A stretch of 64,000 bases of DNA from Leptospira inadai serovar Lyme str. 10 (GCF_000243675.2 NZ_AHMM02000015.1:1-64000), one strand, 5' to 3'. Counted from the first letter of the stretch, positions 1 through 9,801 are shown. The notes: generated from the letters alone by a model not told the origin. Program-made: numbers and translations.

Positions 1-219
1 AGAATGTACTATATTTGAATATCAATATTTTATAATATTTAAATATACAACAGGCGACGGCGACATTATCCCAAAAGACCCCCGCGAATCGCCCATGCCA
101 GTTCGCTGGAAGAAATTTTTAACTCGAATTAATTTCGGTGCATTCCCGAAGGAAATTCAATAACCTTTCGAGTCGCATAGACGATCGATTAAAGAACGTA
201 CAAATTAATAAGGAAACGT

Positions 220-771
220 ATGGCAGAATCAGATTTAGATCTCTTACTGGAAGAGGACGAATTAGACGACGAAGATACACTGGAGAATAAGTACTTAATA
301 TTTTCGCTCGGCGAGAGAGAATACGGAATCGAAATAAAGTACATCACCGAAATCATAGGAATGCAGCCGATCACGGAAGTCCCGGACATGCCTCAGTTCA
401 TCAAAGGAGTGACGAATCTGCGAGGAAAAGTCGTCCCTCTCATAGACGTGCGACTACGCTTTCGAATGGAAAGTATTCCTTATTCGGATAGAACTTGCGT
501 TATCATTTTGAATTTCGAAGGAGAACATCTCGGACTGATCGTGGATACGGTCCGGGAAGTGGTAACCATTTCCGTTAATCAAACCGAACCCGCACCCAAA
601 ATAGGCGACGGTGAGGGAAACCGTTTCATTTCCTGCTTCGGCAAGGTCGGCGACTCCGTCAAGATTCTTCTAGATGTGCGAAGGTTATTGCACGATGAAG
701 AATTAGAAATTTTGCATAAAACGATTCCGGCGAATGAATCTCCGATCGTAAATCAAGGTGGAAGAATATGA
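220..771 (+). CDS. cheW: Chemotaxis coupling protein CheW
   Basis: This 183-residue protein couples chemoreceptors to the CheA kinase in the cytoplasmic chemosensory array. After a very acidic N-terminal stretch (about residues 3-22), a CheW-like fold runs from about residue 23 to 165. The NLRG motif at 66-69 followed by KVVPLIDVR is typical of CheW. An AAGGAAA ribosome-binding site lies just before the ATG. The gene is the first of five chemotaxis genes on this strand, and its stop codon overlaps the start of the receptor gene by four bases, which suggests translational coupling. The acidic N-terminal tail is longer than in minimal CheW proteins. I am confident of the family and less sure which of possibly several chemosensory systems it serves. 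Confidence 0.93.
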   Translation: MAESDLDLLLEEDELDDEDTLENKYLIFSLGEREYGIEIKYITEIIGMQPITEVPDMPQFIKGVTNLRGKVVPLIDVRLRFRMESIPYSDRTCVIILNFEGEHLGLIVDTVREVVTISVNQTEPAPKIGDGEGNRFISCFGKVGDSVKILLDVRRLLHDEELEILHKTIPANESPIVNQGGRI

Positions 772-2387
772 GTGTTAAAACAAAACTGATAATAGGATTT
801 TCGACGGTACTCAGCTTGCAAGTGTTGGTCGCCGGTTTCGCAGGAATACGTTTTTTTCAGATGAACGAGGCTACCACGAACGTCATCAATGTATCCGCAA
901 AGAAAGCCGCCATGGGAATAGACATTCGGACCTTATTGCTCATGATTACGCGAGCCGAAAAGAACAGCATTCTGTCTACGGAAGAAGGCGAGATGAAGGT
1001 ATACATCGCCGATGCATACCGCTATTCTACGGAAGTGGAAAAATTATATGGGGATATTTATCCTTTATTAAGCGTCGCAGGCAAAAAGGACATGGATGAA
1101 ATCAGATCCAATCTTTTTCCCGCCTATAAGAAAGATCTAAAAATCGTATTGGATCTGGCTTTCTTGAATAAAAACGTGGAGGCTAGAAAAATATCTCAAA
1201 CGATCCTTCGAAACCATTTCGATAAAATCGAAAAATTATTGGGGCAGATCATCCAGAGAGCCGAAAAGGAGCAGGAACAGGCGAACAAATTCACGGATGA
1301 GCTATCTTCAAGCACCCTCACGCTGATGGCGATCGTATCGGTTTCCGCAATTCTGATCGGAATCGCATTTTCAACTTGGATCACTCTAAGCGTTAATAAA
1401 GCGTTATCGACCGCCTTGGAAGTCGTCAATTCGGTCTCCGCCGCGGCCGCGCAAGTGTCGGCTACCGCGTTTTCTCTAAGTCAAGCTGCCAACGAACAGG
1501 CCGCAAGTTTGGAGGAAACGACCGCGGCCGTCGAAGAGATGTCCTCCACCATCGAACAAAATTCGCATAATGCAAAAGAGACCAATTCAATGGCGGAAAG
1601 TTCCGCAAAAGACGCAAGTAAGGGAAGAAAATCGGTTTTAGAAACGTTGACCGCCATGCGGAAAATATCCGCTAAAATTAATATTATAGAAGAGATCGCC
1701 TATCAAACGAATCTTCTCGCACTAAATGCGGCTATCGAAGCTGCAAGAGCGGGTAAACACGGAAAAGGATTCGCGGTAGTAGCCGACGAGGTAAGAAAGC
1801 TTGCCGAGCGCAGCCAGGTCGCCGCGCAGGAAATCAACGGACTATCCAAGGATTCCGTGGATCGCGCCGAAGATGCGGGAAAACTAATAGAGGAAATCGT
1901 ACCGAGCATCGAACAAACCGCAAAGCTAATCCAAGAGATTACAGTCTCATCCGACGAGCAAGCTCGAGGTATCACCCAAATCAATACGGCTATGATCCAA
2001 CTAGACCAATCCACTCAAGAGAATGCCGCCGCTTCCGAGGAATTAGCTTCCACGTCCAACGAGTTAAGCGAACAAGCGGAAATTCTGTTGCGAGTGATGG
2101 GAACCTTGATTAAAATAAAGGAGGACGTCCTTAAAGCCGCGGAGTTAAATCGAAGGAACAAAAAATCGAAAGAACAATCGCGAAAAAATTCGGCAACCCC
2201 GCAGATTGCGTCCCACCACTTTGATATTAAAAGAGCGGCATCTCATTTCGGAACCCCGAAAACGAACGCGTCGAAGGGAGGCAACGGAAAGAGAGAATTT
2301 CAATCGCTTCTAGAGGAAAGCGAATCTTCCGTAGACGAAGAATTTGCCGCAAGTTCCGAAGAAACGAATAGCGAAATTAAATTATAA
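768..2387 (+). CDS. Methyl-accepting chemotaxis protein
   Basis: This 539-residue receptor has two membrane segments, at about residues 6-28 and 184-206. They enclose a roughly 155-residue extracytoplasmic region of the four-helix-bundle type. A long cytoplasmic coiled coil follows, with the conserved hairpin tip around residues 308-345 ([21 protein letters not shown], then [15 protein letters not shown]). That tip is where CheW and CheA bind in this family. Glu/Gln-rich positions flanking the tip could be methylation sites. The ATG overlaps the cheW stop codon. The C-terminal 80 or so residues are polar and low in complexity, and no CheR-tethering pentapeptide is obvious. The ligand cannot be inferred from sequence. 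Confidence 0.93.
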   Translation: MSVKTKLIIGFSTVLSLQVLVAGFAGIRFFQMNEATTNVINVSAKKAAMGIDIRTLLLMITRAEKNSILSTEEGEMKVYIADAYRYSTEVEKLYGDIYPLLSVAGKKDMDEIRSNLFPAYKKDLKIVLDLAFLNKNVEARKISQTILRNHFDKIEKLLGQIIQRAEKEQEQANKFTDELSSSTLTLMAIVSVSAILIGIAFSTWITLSVNKALSTALEVVNSVSAAAAQVSATAFSLSQAANEQAASLEETTAAVEEMSSTIEQNSHNAKETNSMAESSAKDASKGRKSVLETLTAMRKISAKINIIEEIAYQTNLLALNAAIEAARAGKHGKGFAVVADEVRKLAERSQVAAQEINGLSKDSVDRAEDAGKLIEEIVPSIEQTAKLIQEITVSSDEQARGITQINTAMIQLDQSTQENAAASEELASTSNELSEQAEILLRVMGTLIKIKEDVLKAAELNRRNKKSKEQSRKNSATPQIASHHFDIKRAASHFGTPKTNASKGGNGKREFQSLLEESESSVDEEFAASSEETNSEIKL

Positions 2388-2394
2388 TACGCCG

Positions 2395-4233
2395 ATGGAT
2401 CGCAAGACTCTTTTATTCGAATTCGTTTCCGAGGCCCGGGATTTAATCGATTCTGCGGAAGACGCCCTTCTCTCTCTGGAGGACGAAATCGAATCCCAGG
2501 GAGAAGGGAAACCGGACACCGTCAATAGAGCATTCCGGTTTTTTCATACGCTCAAGGGATCTTCCGGACTTCTCAAACTTGAAACAGTCGTAAAGATAAC
2601 GCATTTAGCGGAAACGCTGCTGGATGTACTGCGCAATCTTCCTAAAGTGACCGAACTGCCTTTTAGCGAAGATCTAACGCATACTCTGGATTTGCTCAGG
2701 AAGATCTTCGATCAGATAGAAGCGTCCGGTTCCGATTCCGGTTTTGATGATGAAACCGAAACCGTTCGGAACCTTTTGAAAAAGAGATTGGATCAAATTT
2801 CCCAATTCGAAAAACCGAATGAACCCGAAAAGAAGGCGGCCGCCTTCGGATTTTTTGATGAAGGCAAAGCGGGCCCGAAAGAGAAAGCATTCGGTTTTTT
2901 TGATGAATTAGAAATACCGGACGATCAAAAATCGAAACGACTTCCTATTTCCGAAAATCCCGTTCCACAGTCCATCGCCACCCCGAAAATCGAAGAAACG
3001 TTTATGCCGGAACGTAAAAAAGATATCCGTATTTCGACGGAAAAACTCGATCAATTGATGGATTTTATCGGGGAACTAGTGATTGCAGAATCGAATGTGA
3101 TTCATCATCCCGAACTGGAAAATTTGAACTTGGAAGGATTTCGTTCCGCAGCGAGACACCTGCACAAAATCGTCAGGGATGTACAGGAAGTCTCCCTATC
3201 TATGAGAATGATTCCCTTATCCGGTACATTCCAAAAAATGAATCGTTTGGTTCGAGACTTGCAAAAGCGATCCCATAAACAGGTGGACCTACGCATAGTG
3301 GGAGAAGAGACGGAGATAGATAAGTCCGTAGTCGAAATCATTCAGGACCCTATCATTCACTTGCTCCGAAATGCGATCGATCATGGACTGGAATCTCCCG
3401 AAATGAGAAGGGAATCCGGTAAGAAAGAAAAAGGAATCATCCGACTCCAAGCTAGACAATCCGCAAACGAAGTTTGGATTCTGATCAATGACGACGGTCG
3501 CGGCCTGGATCGGGAGCTTATCCTGCAAAAAGCCCGTGAAAAAAACCTAATACGCGGTAACGGAGAGGAAATGAGCGACAAGGAAGTTTTCCAGCTGATT
3601 TTCACCCCCGGTTTTTCCACTGCGGAAAAGCTAACCGATATCTCAGGGCGAGGAGTCGGTATGGATATCGTTCTACAAAATATCCGAAAACTGAACGGTA
3701 AGGTCGAAATACGATCTAAGAAAGGCGAAGGAACGACTTTCATTTTAAGAATTCCCTTAACGCTGGGAATAATCGAAGGTACTATCTTCGAAGTGGGAGG
3801 GACCTATCTAACCGTGCCGACCGTCGAGATAAGCGAGTTGGTAAGTCTTAAAGGCCAAAGCATTATTCGGCCATATCAAGATCAGGAAGTTTTGGACCTA
3901 AGAGGCATTTATATTCCGATTATAAAAATCAACGATCTACTCGGACTGAGATCTAAATTGGACTATAATAGCCCCAATCCCGTTTTAATCATCCTGGAGA
4001 ATGACGACAGGTTCTTAGGAGTACTCGTGGATAATGTATTAGGAAATCAAAATGTAGTTATTAAACCGATTACTTCTTCCATCAAAAAAACTAAAGGCGT
4101 CAGCGGATTCACTATTCTCGGGAACGGGCGAGTAAGTTTGATTTTGGACTCTAAATTCTTATTCGAAAAATTTCAGCCTCCGACTCGCAGCGATGTTAGT
4201 AATGTCGGCAATCGAGAAAAAGTAAAATCTTAA
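2395..4233 (+). CDS. cheA: Chemotaxis histidine kinase CheA
   Basis: CheA autophosphorylates and passes phosphate to CheY and CheB. Starting at ATG 2395, 7 bases after the mcp stop, the protein has 612 residues; an in-frame TTG at 2344 lies inside mcp and is unlikely to be used. The HPt domain carries FHTLKGSSG with the phospho-accepting His at residue 51. A dimerisation region (about 222-285), a GHKL ATPase (LLRNAIDHGLE near 323, GRGVGMDIV near 418) and a C-terminal CheW-like domain (about 460-600) follow. The usual P2 response-regulator-binding domain is not recognisable. The linker in its place holds two copies of FGFFDE, at residues 151-156 and 166-171. Function is clear; the linker is unusual. 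Confidence 0.95.
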   Translation: MDRKTLLFEFVSEARDLIDSAEDALLSLEDEIESQGEGKPDTVNRAFRFFHTLKGSSGLLKLETVVKITHLAETLLDVLRNLPKVTELPFSEDLTHTLDLLRKIFDQIEASGSDSGFDDETETVRNLLKKRLDQISQFEKPNEPEKKAAAFGFFDEGKAGPKEKAFGFFDELEIPDDQKSKRLPISENPVPQSIATPKIEETFMPERKKDIRISTEKLDQLMDFIGELVIAESNVIHHPELENLNLEGFRSAARHLHKIVRDVQEVSLSMRMIPLSGTFQKMNRLVRDLQKRSHKQVDLRIVGEETEIDKSVVEIIQDPIIHLLRNAIDHGLESPEMRRESGKKEKGIIRLQARQSANEVWILINDDGRGLDRELILQKAREKNLIRGNGEEMSDKEVFQLIFTPGFSTAEKLTDISGRGVGMDIVLQNIRKLNGKVEIRSKKGEGTTFILRIPLTLGIIEGTIFEVGGTYLTVPTVEISELVSLKGQSIIRPYQDQEVLDLRGIYIPIIKINDLLGLRSKLDYNSPNPVLIILENDDRFLGVLVDNVLGNQNVVIKPITSSIKKTKGVSGFTILGNGRVSLILDSKFLFEKFQPPTRSDVSNVGNREKVKS

Positions 4234-4245
4234 CGGGTACGATTG

Positions 4246-5298
4246 ATGATTCGAGTGTACATTATCGACGATAATCGAATCGTTCGCGAAATCATAGCCG
4301 GTCAATTATCGGAAGATCCTCGTTTCGAAGTAGTGGGTGCGAGTACCGCCACGGAAGCTATGAGGGAGCTTCCGAAAGTAAATCCGGACGTTTTGACTTT
4401 AGATGTGGAAATGCCCGACATCGGCGGGATTGAATTTCTTCGATGGCTTATGCCTAAGAATCCTATTCCCGTCATTATGCTAAGCTCATATACGGAGAGC
4501 GGCGCTAAGATTACCTTAGATTCGCTCGAAGCCGGCGCCATAGAATTCGTTCCGAAGGCGGACGGGAGCGAAGAGGATTTTTTCCGAATGATTTTGGAAT
4601 TAAAGAATAAGATCCGAGCTTGCGCCAGAACCGACGTAAATAAGCTCCTTCGCAGAAAGAAACTCGTAATCACAGGATTCGGTTTCGGCGATAGGAAAAA
4701 GGTCGCCGATATAAAACTGATCGCCCTAGGTGCATCGACCGGTGGAACTCAAGCGCTGGAATTCCTACTGAGGAATTTACCTATCGGCCTTCCTCCGATC
4801 GTAATCGTTCAACATATGCCTCCTAAGTTCACGACAATGTTTGCCGCCAGATTAAACGACATCTCCCCTTTGCGGATCGTCGAAGCGGAAAACGGAATGG
4901 AAATCTCTAAGAATACCGTCTATATTGCACCCGGTGATTTTCACATGGGATTAGATCATCATAATACGACCTTTTCGCTTAACGTTTTCAAAAGCGAAAA
5001 GGTGACGGGTCATCGACCATCCGTGAACGTCCTATTTCGCTCGATCGCCGCATCTCCCTTGGCGGAATTTAGCGCCGCCTTTCTATTAACGGGTATGGGT
5101 AAAGACGGAGCCGAAGGTATGAAGGCGATGCGCGATCGAGGCTCTTTAACTTTCGGGCAGGACGAAGCGACTTCGGTGGTATACGGGATGCCCAGGGAGG
5201 CATTCGAAATAGGCGCCGTTCAAGAACAGATTTCATTGGATTCCGTTCCGGATAAGATCGCAAAACTGTGTTTAGGCGAATTCGAAAATTCGATATGA
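4246..5298 (+). CDS. cheB: Chemotaxis methylesterase CheB
   Basis: CheB removes methyl groups from (and deamidates) receptor glutamates when phosphorylated by CheA. The 350-residue protein has an N-terminal receiver domain with phospho-acceptor Asp53 (TLDVEMPD). Its C-terminal methylesterase domain carries the catalytic triad of this family: Ser164 in GASTGGTQ, His190 in QHMPPKFT and Asp287 in GMGKDGAEG. Translation could also begin at TTG 4243, one codon earlier. The gene follows cheA by about a dozen bases. No cheR methyltransferase is found in this window, so the partner enzyme must be encoded elsewhere. Confidence 0.95.
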   Translation: MIRVYIIDDNRIVREIIAGQLSEDPRFEVVGASTATEAMRELPKVNPDVLTLDVEMPDIGGIEFLRWLMPKNPIPVIMLSSYTESGAKITLDSLEAGAIEFVPKADGSEEDFFRMILELKNKIRACARTDVNKLLRRKKLVITGFGFGDRKKVADIKLIALGASTGGTQALEFLLRNLPIGLPPIVIVQHMPPKFTTMFAARLNDISPLRIVEAENGMEISKNTVYIAPGDFHMGLDHHNTTFSLNVFKSEKVTGHRPSVNVLFRSIAASPLAEFSAAFLLTGMGKDGAEGMKAMRDRGSLTFGQDEATSVVYGMPREAFEIGAVQEQISLDSVPDKIAKLCLGEFENSI

Positions 5299-5324
5299 AT
5301 TCATACAAATAATAGGAGAATTTA

Positions 5325-5693
5325 ATGGTTAAGATTCTATGTGTCGACGATGCGCCCACCGTATTAAAGCTTCTGGAATTCACCCTTTCCGAGGAAGGAT
5401 ATTCGGTTACGAAAGCCTCCGGGCCTGACGAAGCGATGGCCAAGATCGAAAGCGAGGGACCGTTCGATCTAGGGATCTTCGACGTTAATATGCCCGGAAA
5501 AACCGGGATCGAACTCACCAAGGACGTTTTGCGGACGGAGAAAGGAAAGAACACGAAAATTCTCATCTTGACTACCGAATCAAGCGACGCAATGAAGTCG
5601 GCTGGAAAAGACGCAGGGGCAAGAGGATGGATGACAAAACCGTTTAACGACGAAGATTTATTAATGGCCGTAAAGAAATTACTTACGATCTAA
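5325..5693 (+). CDS. cheY: Response regulator CheY
   Basis: This 122-residue single receiver domain has no output domain, as expected for CheY, which acts on the flagellar motor switch. The acidic pocket is at VDD near residues 7-9, the phospho-acceptor is Asp53 in FDVNMPG, a conserved Thr is in LTTES, and the Lys-Pro pair is in TKPF near residue 105. An AGGAG ribosome-binding site precedes the ATG. It is the last gene of the operon; the next gene is convergent. Leptospira usually carry several cheY paralogues, so this copy may not be the main motor regulator. Confidence 0.9.
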   Translation: MVKILCVDDAPTVLKLLEFTLSEEGYSVTKASGPDEAMAKIESEGPFDLGIFDVNMPGKTGIELTKDVLRTEKGKNTKILILTTESSDAMKSAGKDAGARGWMTKPFNDEDLLMAVKKLLTI

Positions 5694-5709
5694 CTTCGGC
5701 ATTTAGGAA

Positions 5710-5734
5710 GCCGCTAGAAAATATTTCAAGCGGC
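5710..5734 (+). terminator. Possible hairpin terminator after cheY
   Basis: Inverted repeat GCCGCT (5710-5715) and AGCGGC (5729-5734) with a 13-base AT-rich loop, between the convergent cheY and 5751-6917 genes. The T-run that follows is weak (GATTTTAAA), so intrinsic termination is only plausible. Confidence 0.35.
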
Positions 5735-5750
5735 GACCGATTTTAAACTC

Positions 5751-6917
5751 TCAGATTTTCCAGTACAACTTCTTCTTGTCTAACACGTATAAAATTCCGA
5801 ACCAAAGAAGCACGTTACTCGACGCATATGCCAAAGATGCGAATTCCGACGTAGGGGCCCAGACCAGAAATCCATTTTGAAACAAAAACGTCTTGAGGTT
5901 TATCGATTCTCCGGAGTTTCGGACATGGATTAAGTTCAAAGTTCTTGCCCAAATTCCCGATACGAAAAAAACGAGGATTGCGTTCCTACCGAAAGGAATC
6001 CATGGTGAGAACAGTAAATCCTTGCTTTTCATGGAAGAGGATTCGAGTAAAAGAAACAACGAAAGCAAGAGAGCAGCCGACCCTCCCGTCCATAATACGA
6101 AGCTGGAAGTCCAAAGACTTTTGTTCATCGGAAAGAATTGGTGCCAAATCCATCCGACTAGCATAAGTACGATCGCGGCAAGGATGAAGGTAAATGCAGT
6201 TTTTTGAATATTTCCCTTTGTATCCGAATCCTTTTTCAAAACCTCTCCGAAAAAAATTCCTAAGAAAGTCGTGGCGACGGCGCTAAGAGAGCCAAGCAAA
6301 CCTTCAGGATCCCAGGTCTTAGAGGACTTCCAAAGATGATTTTCCCCGAAAACGATTCGATCCAACCACGCCCCCCAATCCTTCCCCGGGGACAAACTCG
6401 GGGAACCGGCACCAGGAGGCGGGGCGAATTCCAATAAGATCCAATATCCGAAAAGAATCGATATACAAATCATAATGCGAGTCCGGAAACTCGCAGAGCG
6501 ATAGGCGATCGCGGAGATAAAATAGACCAAACCGATTCGCTGAAGAACTCCGGGAATTCTGAGTCGGTCCATACTCCATTCTCCGAACCAATGCAGAAAT
6601 AGTCCGATGAAAATCAGAATCGAAGCCCGTTTCAGGATTTTAAAAAAAGTCCCGCCGTTCCCGATAGTGGAAAACGGAATAGAAACGCCGACTGAAAAGA
6701 GAAAAAAAGGAAACACCAAATCGGTCGGGGTACACCCGAACCACTTAGCATGTCTCAGCGGAGAATAAATGGCCGACCAGGACCCGGGATTATTTACGAG
6801 AATCATACCGGCAACGGTAAATCCCCTCAACGCATCGATGGATAAAAGCCTCTTACTAGCAAACGAGTCGTTTAATAATTCTTGTTTCACGAAATGTATT
6901 TCGTTTCGGATTTTCAC
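5751..6917 (-). CDS. DUF5009/NagX-type membrane acyltransferase-like protein
   Basis: This polytopic membrane protein has about ten hydrophobic segments. Near the N-terminus it carries RLLSIDALRGFTVAGMILVN, then a conserved H-x2-W-x-G-x-T-x2-D-x2-FP-x-F-x-F pattern. Both are typical of the family related to heparan-alpha-glucosaminide N-acetyltransferase (DUF5009, COG4299). Members are thought to move acetyl groups onto sugars across the membrane, but the substrate here is unknown. I chose GTG 6917 because it overlaps the TGA of the upstream gene (GTGA), suggesting coupling. TTG at 6950 would add 11 residues and a longer overlap. The protein has 388 residues from GTG. Confidence 0.8.
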   Translation of the reverse strand: MKIRNEIHFVKQELLNDSFASKRLLSIDALRGFTVAGMILVNNPGSWSAIYSPLRHAKWFGCTPTDLVFPFFLFSVGVSIPFSTIGNGGTFFKILKRASILIFIGLFLHWFGEWSMDRLRIPGVLQRIGLVYFISAIAYRSASFRTRIMICISILFGYWILLEFAPPPGAGSPSLSPGKDWGAWLDRIVFGENHLWKSSKTWDPEGLLGSLSAVATTFLGIFFGEVLKKDSDTKGNIQKTAFTFILAAIVLMLVGWIWHQFFPMNKSLWTSSFVLWTGGSAALLLSLFLLLESSSMKSKDLLFSPWIPFGRNAILVFFVSGIWARTLNLIHVRNSGESINLKTFLFQNGFLVWAPTSEFASLAYASSNVLLWFGILYVLDKKKLYWKI

Positions 6918-7936
6918 CAAAGAGAGCGATGAAATTCGGTAAAACCCCAAACATTCTTGAAAGAAATTTCTTTTCCTAGGTCCGGTCGGAACGTTCCGGA
7001 GAATTTCCCTACAAATTGTCTAAAATACAATTTTGTAAAAATAAGATTCATCTTTTCTCTACGTTCACCCACCGGTTTGAATTCCAATCTTAGTCTGCCT
7101 GCTTCGTCCCATAAGCGCCAAGGCTTATAAGGATCTTCCTGGGAAAAATCGAAAATGCAACGATCGACTCGTTGCTGCTTTGCATTAATCCAAAAAGCGT
7201 TTTCGGAAAAAAAGGTTTCGTTTACCAATGCGGCGAAATTCGCTCCGATCTTAGTTTTATTAGGTAAGACGGAGGAAAAAGCCGCCCAATACCAATTTGT
7301 TTCCCTTCTTAGATATCCCCCGGACCAATCATATACTAAAGTCGATTTATTGGGATCTCTTACCAACTCTTTCTCCAAATAACGAACGGAGAGACGGGTC
7401 GGCGATAACGGGGAGCATTTTTCGGTGAAGGTCCAACGAGTCGGCTCGGAAGGATTCAAGACTCTCAAAGGATTATGCGTATTTAGGGAATATGGGAATT
7501 CTCCGGAAATCTCCAACTTTCCGTCGAACTTTGCCTCTAAGGATAAAATTCCTTCGGAGTGGGATTTACGAATCTCTAAGAATGATTTTCCTTTTCTAAA
7601 TTGAATCCGATACTCGTCCGGATTTGCGGGGAATTTTAGCGCTAACCCGAGATCCGGCCCCTTAGTATTAAATTCGTATACTTTCCCTTCGTCAAAGCGA
7701 TAAAGATAAGCGAATACGTTATATGCATAACCGAGACTGACCGCAGCAATTCCGACTATCGAATCTTCCATCAGGAGACCGAGATAATTGAATGTATGGA
7801 ATGCAAATCGCCTTTTTAATCCTGTAATCTCCTTCCCGAAAAAATCCAGAAGACGGAAATCGTTATGATTAAATTCGATCGGAGTTTCCCAAACGCCGTA
7901 CCTAACTTGATTATCGGGCCCGATGATTTTGTTCAT
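6914..7936 (-). CDS. DUF2804 domain protein
   Basis: This soluble protein of about 340 residues resembles the DUF2804 family. The N-terminal pattern RYGVWETPIEFNHNDF, the FNYLGLLMED segment and the later YDWSGGYLRRETNWYWA are typical. The family has no assigned biochemical function that I know of. The start is ATG 7936; a TTG at 7975 preceded by GGAAA is an alternative that would add 13 residues. The gene lies directly upstream of, and overlaps, the DUF5009 acyltransferase-like gene, so the two are probably co-transcribed. No signal peptide is visible. Confidence 0.75.
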   Translation of the reverse strand: MNKIIGPDNQVRYGVWETPIEFNHNDFRLLDFFGKEITGLKRRFAFHTFNYLGLLMEDSIVGIAAVSLGYAYNVFAYLYRFDEGKVYEFNTKGPDLGLALKFPANPDEYRIQFRKGKSFLEIRKSHSEGILSLEAKFDGKLEISGEFPYSLNTHNPLRVLNPSEPTRWTFTEKCSPLSPTRLSVRYLEKELVRDPNKSTLVYDWSGGYLRRETNWYWAAFSSVLPNKTKIGANFAALVNETFFSENAFWINAKQQRVDRCIFDFSQEDPYKPWRLWDEAGRLRLEFKPVGERREKMNLIFTKLYFRQFVGKFSGTFRPDLGKEISFKNVWGFTEFHRSLW

Positions 7937-8070
7937 ATGTCCGATCGAGTTTTGAAGCTTGGGTGGAAAAATCAATGGATTTCCGACTCACCCGGCAAAT
8001 CTGCTTTACTTTTCGCTTTTTCCTCTGAGTATAGACATACCAAGCGTTAGGAAAAAAACAAAGCCATTCT

Positions 8071-8958
8071 ATGGGAGAAGTCCAGAGCAAGCACCCTAGT
8101 AGCAGCTATCTGCTCGAGCCTTCCGATCTCAAAACCTTAAAAGACAAGAAGACTTCGCGGGAAATTTCCCTTCTGTTATATCGGGTAATCTTTCGTTCGG
8201 ACGAGGTAAGAACGGGAGCGATTAAGATCGTTAAAGAACCTTTTATCCGTACGCATTCCAATCATCCCGAACAATTCCCTCTACTCGATCGAACCAAATT
8301 CGTAAGAGATATGATCTCCTACTTTAAAGCTTCCACCGTTCTCCCTCCGGAAAAACTAGAGTCTTTTTTTACCGGGATTCATGCTGCCTTTCAAAGCGAG
8401 ATCCGTTACTTACTGGGCAAAACGACCCAATTCACTTTCGACATTATGTTTCAGGTTATAGAATCGATTCTTCAAGAGATGAATCATCCCGAAGACCAAA
8501 GGACGGTGGATGTAAAAGATCGCGAGACGATTTTAAAGCACTTTAGGGCTTATAATGATCTCTCCAAAGTTTTTAATAAAATGGGAACTTCCAAAGCCGT
8601 AATCGATAAAAAGGACGAGATCATAACGGATATTTCGATCACGCATAAGGATATTACGATCATTTCCATAGAAAATATGTTCCGAAACATATTGGCTCAA
8701 ATACTGCTCTCGAGAAAATACAATTGCGGAACTCTGATCGATAAGTGGTCGAATGAATATGGATTCGGACCGGAGCAGGCACATTCGATGCGGGCGTATA
8801 TTTCCGAAGCCGCGGCTCTTACGGATTTTCGAACTCAGTATGCGAACGCATTGAGAGCCATCAAACCGGAAAACGAAATGGACCTGATGTTTTTACGGAC
8901 TCTCTCCAATTATTATTCTTCCTGGGTCACTCAAGTCTCCGAACAAATCCCCGCCTGA
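8071..8958 (+). CDS. Uncharacterised protein, 295 residues
   Basis: I do not recognise a family. The protein is predicted soluble and rich in helix-forming residues, with no signal peptide or membrane segment. Its middle (residues about 172-193, GTSKAVIDKKDEI onward) is notable because the corresponding 64 bases recur, about 89% identical, roughly 500 bases downstream in the intergenic region. It diverges from the minus-strand DUF2804 gene. No ribosome-binding site of obvious strength precedes the ATG. Codon use looks like that of its neighbours, so it is probably a genuine gene. Confidence 0.7.
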   Translation: MGEVQSKHPSSSYLLEPSDLKTLKDKKTSREISLLLYRVIFRSDEVRTGAIKIVKEPFIRTHSNHPEQFPLLDRTKFVRDMISYFKASTVLPPEKLESFFTGIHAAFQSEIRYLLGKTTQFTFDIMFQVIESILQEMNHPEDQRTVDVKDRETILKHFRAYNDLSKVFNKMGTSKAVIDKKDEIITDISITHKDITIISIENMFRNILAQILLSRKYNCGTLIDKWSNEYGFGPEQAHSMRAYISEAAALTDFRTQYANALRAIKPENEMDLMFLRTLSNYYSSWVTQVSEQIPA

Positions 8959-9083
8959 TTCGAGCCGATCGAATTCTGGTTACATGCGTAAAAGGGCAAA
9001 TGTCTGCTATCGCGATTTCTTCCGATCGAAAAATGGTTTGAATTTTCTATCAACCGTACCAAAGTTGGAGGCGCGGAAATCCT

Positions 9084-9171
9084 GGGAACTTCCGAAGCCG
9101 TAATCGATAAGAAGGAGGAGATCATAAGGGATGTTTCGATCACACAGTATGAAGAGGAAAATCATATTTGA
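9084..9171 (+). pseudogene. Decayed partial copy of the 8071-8958 gene
   Basis: Bases 9084-9147 match 8583-8646 inside the preceding gene at 57 of 64 positions by hand alignment. The reading frame is kept: LGTSEAVIDKKEEIIRDVSI, ending at TGA 9169. Upstream, the same frame is open back to TAA 8989, but that part does not resemble the intact gene. No plausible start was found. It looks like a remnant of a tandem duplication, or a piece of a paralogue. A conserved short element copied into both places is less likely. Confidence 0.5.
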
Positions 9172-9180
9172 TACCAAGCC

Positions 9181-9633
9181 ATGAAATCGAAAAAAATAAA
9201 TACGGATTCCAAAAAGAAGATAGAATTCGGAACCGCCGCGGTAGCCGAAGTTTTCTATAATTACCCGGAAAGAATGCGGACTAAACTTCTTTTCCTGAGG
9301 CAATTGATTTTCGACACGGCTTCGATGACGGAAAGCATCGGTCCTTTGGAAGAAACCTTAAAATGGGGTGAGCCCAGCTATCTGACGACACAAACAAAAA
9401 GCGGAAGTACGATTCGAATTCATCATAGGGAATCCCGAGCGGATGAATATGGAATTTACTTTAATTGCAAAACCACCCTGATCGAACAATTCAAAAGGAA
9501 ATACCGCAATCAGTTCCGCTTCGAAGGAAATCGGAGCATCGTTTTTAAATACGACGAGCCTATCCCTGTTACCGAATTACAAGATTGCATCTCTCTAGCT
9601 TTAACGTACCATCGCAGTAAGTCGAATCGTTAA
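9181..9633 (+). CDS. DUF1801 domain protein
   Basis: This 150-residue cytoplasmic protein has the DUF1801 (YdhG-like) pattern: VAEVFYNYPERMRTKLLFLRQLI, then EETLKWGEPSYLT, then a Gly/Ser turn and a beta-rich half with EYGIYFNCKT. Proteins of this fold are small and often stand alone; no enzymatic activity is established to my knowledge. The gene begins just after the decayed gene copy at 9084-9171 and has no clear ribosome-binding site. Confidence 0.8.
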   Translation: MKSKKINTDSKKKIEFGTAAVAEVFYNYPERMRTKLLFLRQLIFDTASMTESIGPLEETLKWGEPSYLTTQTKSGSTIRIHHRESRADEYGIYFNCKTTLIEQFKRKYRNQFRFEGNRSIVFKYDEPIPVTELQDCISLALTYHRSKSNR

Positions 9634-9801
9634 GAAAATCGCCCTTTCTTTCGATTCGGAACGGGGAAAACTAATTGTAACGCAAGAATATAATCATTAC
9701 AATGAATCTCCGGGATCTCCCGATTAATAAGCGAAAAAGCTCGGCATCGACCAATAAAGAACTTCGAAGCGAATTTCCGAAAAGGATAGGAGAGCAGATT
9801 C

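Noticed and set aside
3381..3743. 120-codon antisense frame within cheA
   Set aside because: It is a shadow frame of a strongly conserved gene, with biased composition and no ribosome-binding site. Similar antisense frames elsewhere (for example 5069-5566 and 16045-16380) were rejected for the same reason.
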